From Jiangella rhizosphaerae (lineage in GTDB: Bacteria > Actinomycetota > Actinomycetes > Jiangellales > Jiangellaceae): DNA of 43,632 nt. Under the pieces are notes generated by a model, which saw only the letters and a program-made list of their open reading frames with translations, had not been told where the DNA came from and made no database searches. Shown piece after piece: positions 43,501 through 43,632 of this stretch (positions within the stretch are counted from its first letter, which is position 1; every line of letters begins with the position of its first letter). A program made the position numbers and the translations under genes. Location: contig NZ_QUAL01000187.1 of NCBI RefSeq assembly GCF_003579925.1, forward strand, positions 1 through 43,632. The letters are read 5' to 3'.

Positions 43501-43631
43501 CGGTTGTGATCCGCTGCCGCGGCGGCGGCGTTCGCATCCAGTTCCGCCGCGGCCGCGGCCGCCCATGCCTCGTCAGACTTCAGATGCGCCTGCGCCGCCG
43601 CGGTCGCGGCCCGCCCGGCGGCACCGGCGGC
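40542..43631 (-). CDS. Giant alanine-rich ALF-repeat protein, N-terminus beyond the window
   Basis: At least 1029 residues are visible; the frame is open to the window edge, so it begins outside. The first ~200 and the central ~150 visible residues are long Ala-rich heptad coiled coils (AARAAESAAEHAGSAVNAAELA; AQDAAASAERAAEAVRTAAAA). Between them are ALF-type short repeats (AAQQALDGDWAAVVAFLAD, NTALRSTDPEALEKFLAS, ARVALAGTTAMQVDFL), about 22-30 residues each. The C-terminal ~400 residues are a different, Cys-containing globular region (HDCDRRVEDILNDPNGPLHDPDGYAKDRIAHC; LPIGCVVDGGDCPY) that I do not recognise. Known: ALF repeats occur in large secreted actinobacterial proteins, some being polymorphic toxins. 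Whether the end is a toxin is open. Confidence 0.8.
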   Translation of the reverse strand, partial: AAGAAGRAATAAAQAHLKSDEAWAAAAAAELDANAAAAAADHNRFMQQYGPQITALISPINQIEDVTEQALAAVAAAESASANTEAAGRAAEAAGRYAGAASAEAQAAFAAAGRARASAEEARRATAETVRHANIAKDAAGKARDAATRAVSYAEAAARAAESAAEHAGSAVNAAELATEHANNAFRAAEDALRAAETAQTVYATAREGDAARLQDEFEIQLSFARYHSAEAAQVRLEDANGFDVPMREYHTAEIDALIAEAADPRTDEAVAVGKARQVARYFATVPGTWTSAAAMAALGEDDDVLVLEFVRAGLAAAEEQDDRTTLTGLMVTGTDAMRAAAQQALDGDWAAVVAFLADPDYPERAGEDRLRVGRILAEARAAGHAQTEEAANTALRSTDPEALEKFLASTYNTAHAMDIRARVGAIAGNDSYGTEVRNGARVALAGTTAMQVDFLEVERHRAAQRDYATATHNYIATSLMIETARIAQRAVELARTAQAAAARARGDAEEAIGHANAADVAREQARTFAVQAVGHAQDAAASAERAAEAVRTAAAATQQAQLSAGQASLSARWARASAVSAAQDAASAFAAYDAAYEAHLRAHGSASEAARIAVEVFETYRRKAESKLVQLEAAWRESCEHGPEIGGPGYHDCDRRVEDILNDPNGPLHDPDGYAKDRIAHCRKQFVGRAQEACLSIVLSPIFSYAAKGIAGREAQAHRLYEEYLTATGMDLVDAAMSFFVVRDCLAATKGEFKEFGQGVSDCLNGVWELKDPDWNKHSSKWNGTFIESLVPEELRFAQDTSPWGPMFLLESGYDKTITLAVEESALATSLLRLLPIGCVVDGGDCPYADAARRLELLSESIKPENNQGYIVDESGRVLDASGLPIASLPPSDDLEAWANYTVESGLHEDLAALEQRIGLLFRQTFGLPMAPPAWHLETQLAYRVSTREVALRDNTLRLVMNNPGGPCDAVPIEGTGPDEQRQVVAGCIQAVKLLLPAGTTMIIYYPDPEDPAELLTVTVRGIGRWLD

Positions 43632-43632
43632 G

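Noticed and set aside
1..43632. CRISPR array, rRNA genes or replication origin
   Set aside because: No regularly spaced repeats, no rRNA-like conserved stretches and no DnaA-box cluster were seen.

Overview
The window is very G+C-rich DNA with dense, overlapping genes (ATGA and GTGA junctions). It carries an F420-dependent-type reductase, an ECF sigma factor paired with a YCII/DGPF protein, an ALF-repeat protein and SH3-type secreted proteins. Together these point to a chromosome of a filamentous-type actinobacterium (Actinomycetota). The genus cannot be fixed from the sequence.

The left part (1-24.5 kb) is ordinary backbone. A partial FdrA-DUF1116 pair (oxamate carbamoyltransferase-like) converges on an operon for molybdenum-hydroxylase maturation (MoxR ATPase, VWA protein, XdhC, MobA-like transferase). 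A ~190-bp palindrome holding both stop codons separates them. Next come YqeY, a hydrolase, a HTH protein, a deazaflavin-dependent reductase, and a YCII/ECF42-sigma pair followed by an MFS exporter with an ECF42-type promoter. A second MFS exporter and an ArsR-SRPBCC operon with a symmetric operator follow. Then there is an ECF sigma gene broken by a small deletion and by a 387-bp inverted-repeat element with an 8-bp target duplication, a secreted SH3 protein, and the respiratory nitrate operon narGHJI-narK.

At tRNA-Leu(GAG) (24.70 kb) the character changes. A large serine recombinase gene, now frameshifted, ends inside the tRNA in antisense. A second, more decayed recombinase remnant at 32.6-33.8 kb carries a degenerate copy of the same tRNA 3' end. 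Between them lies less G+C-rich cargo: a DUF5343 gene, a SEFIR (TIR-like) gene and a gene with PD-(D/E)XK-like motifs, followed by a HigBA toxin-antitoxin pair and a frameshifted unknown gene. This looks like an old tRNA-targeted island, and the DUF5343-SEFIR-nuclease-like trio is the best candidate for an undescribed (probably defence) system.

The right part (33.8-43.6 kb) has a PadR-controlled DrrAB-type ABC exporter operon with DoxX and hydrolase genes, then another accessory patch. That patch holds a Hanks-type protein kinase whose frame is intact except for two nonsense codons at tyrosine positions, a relic of a second HigBA pair, and a ParE-type toxin-antitoxin pair. A ~90-bp block upstream of the DUF5343 module is repeated upstream of the kinase. 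The window ends inside a very large alanine-rich ALF-repeat protein. Overall it shows stable respiration, maturation and efflux operons next to a decaying defence/toxin island built by repeated insertion at one tRNA.
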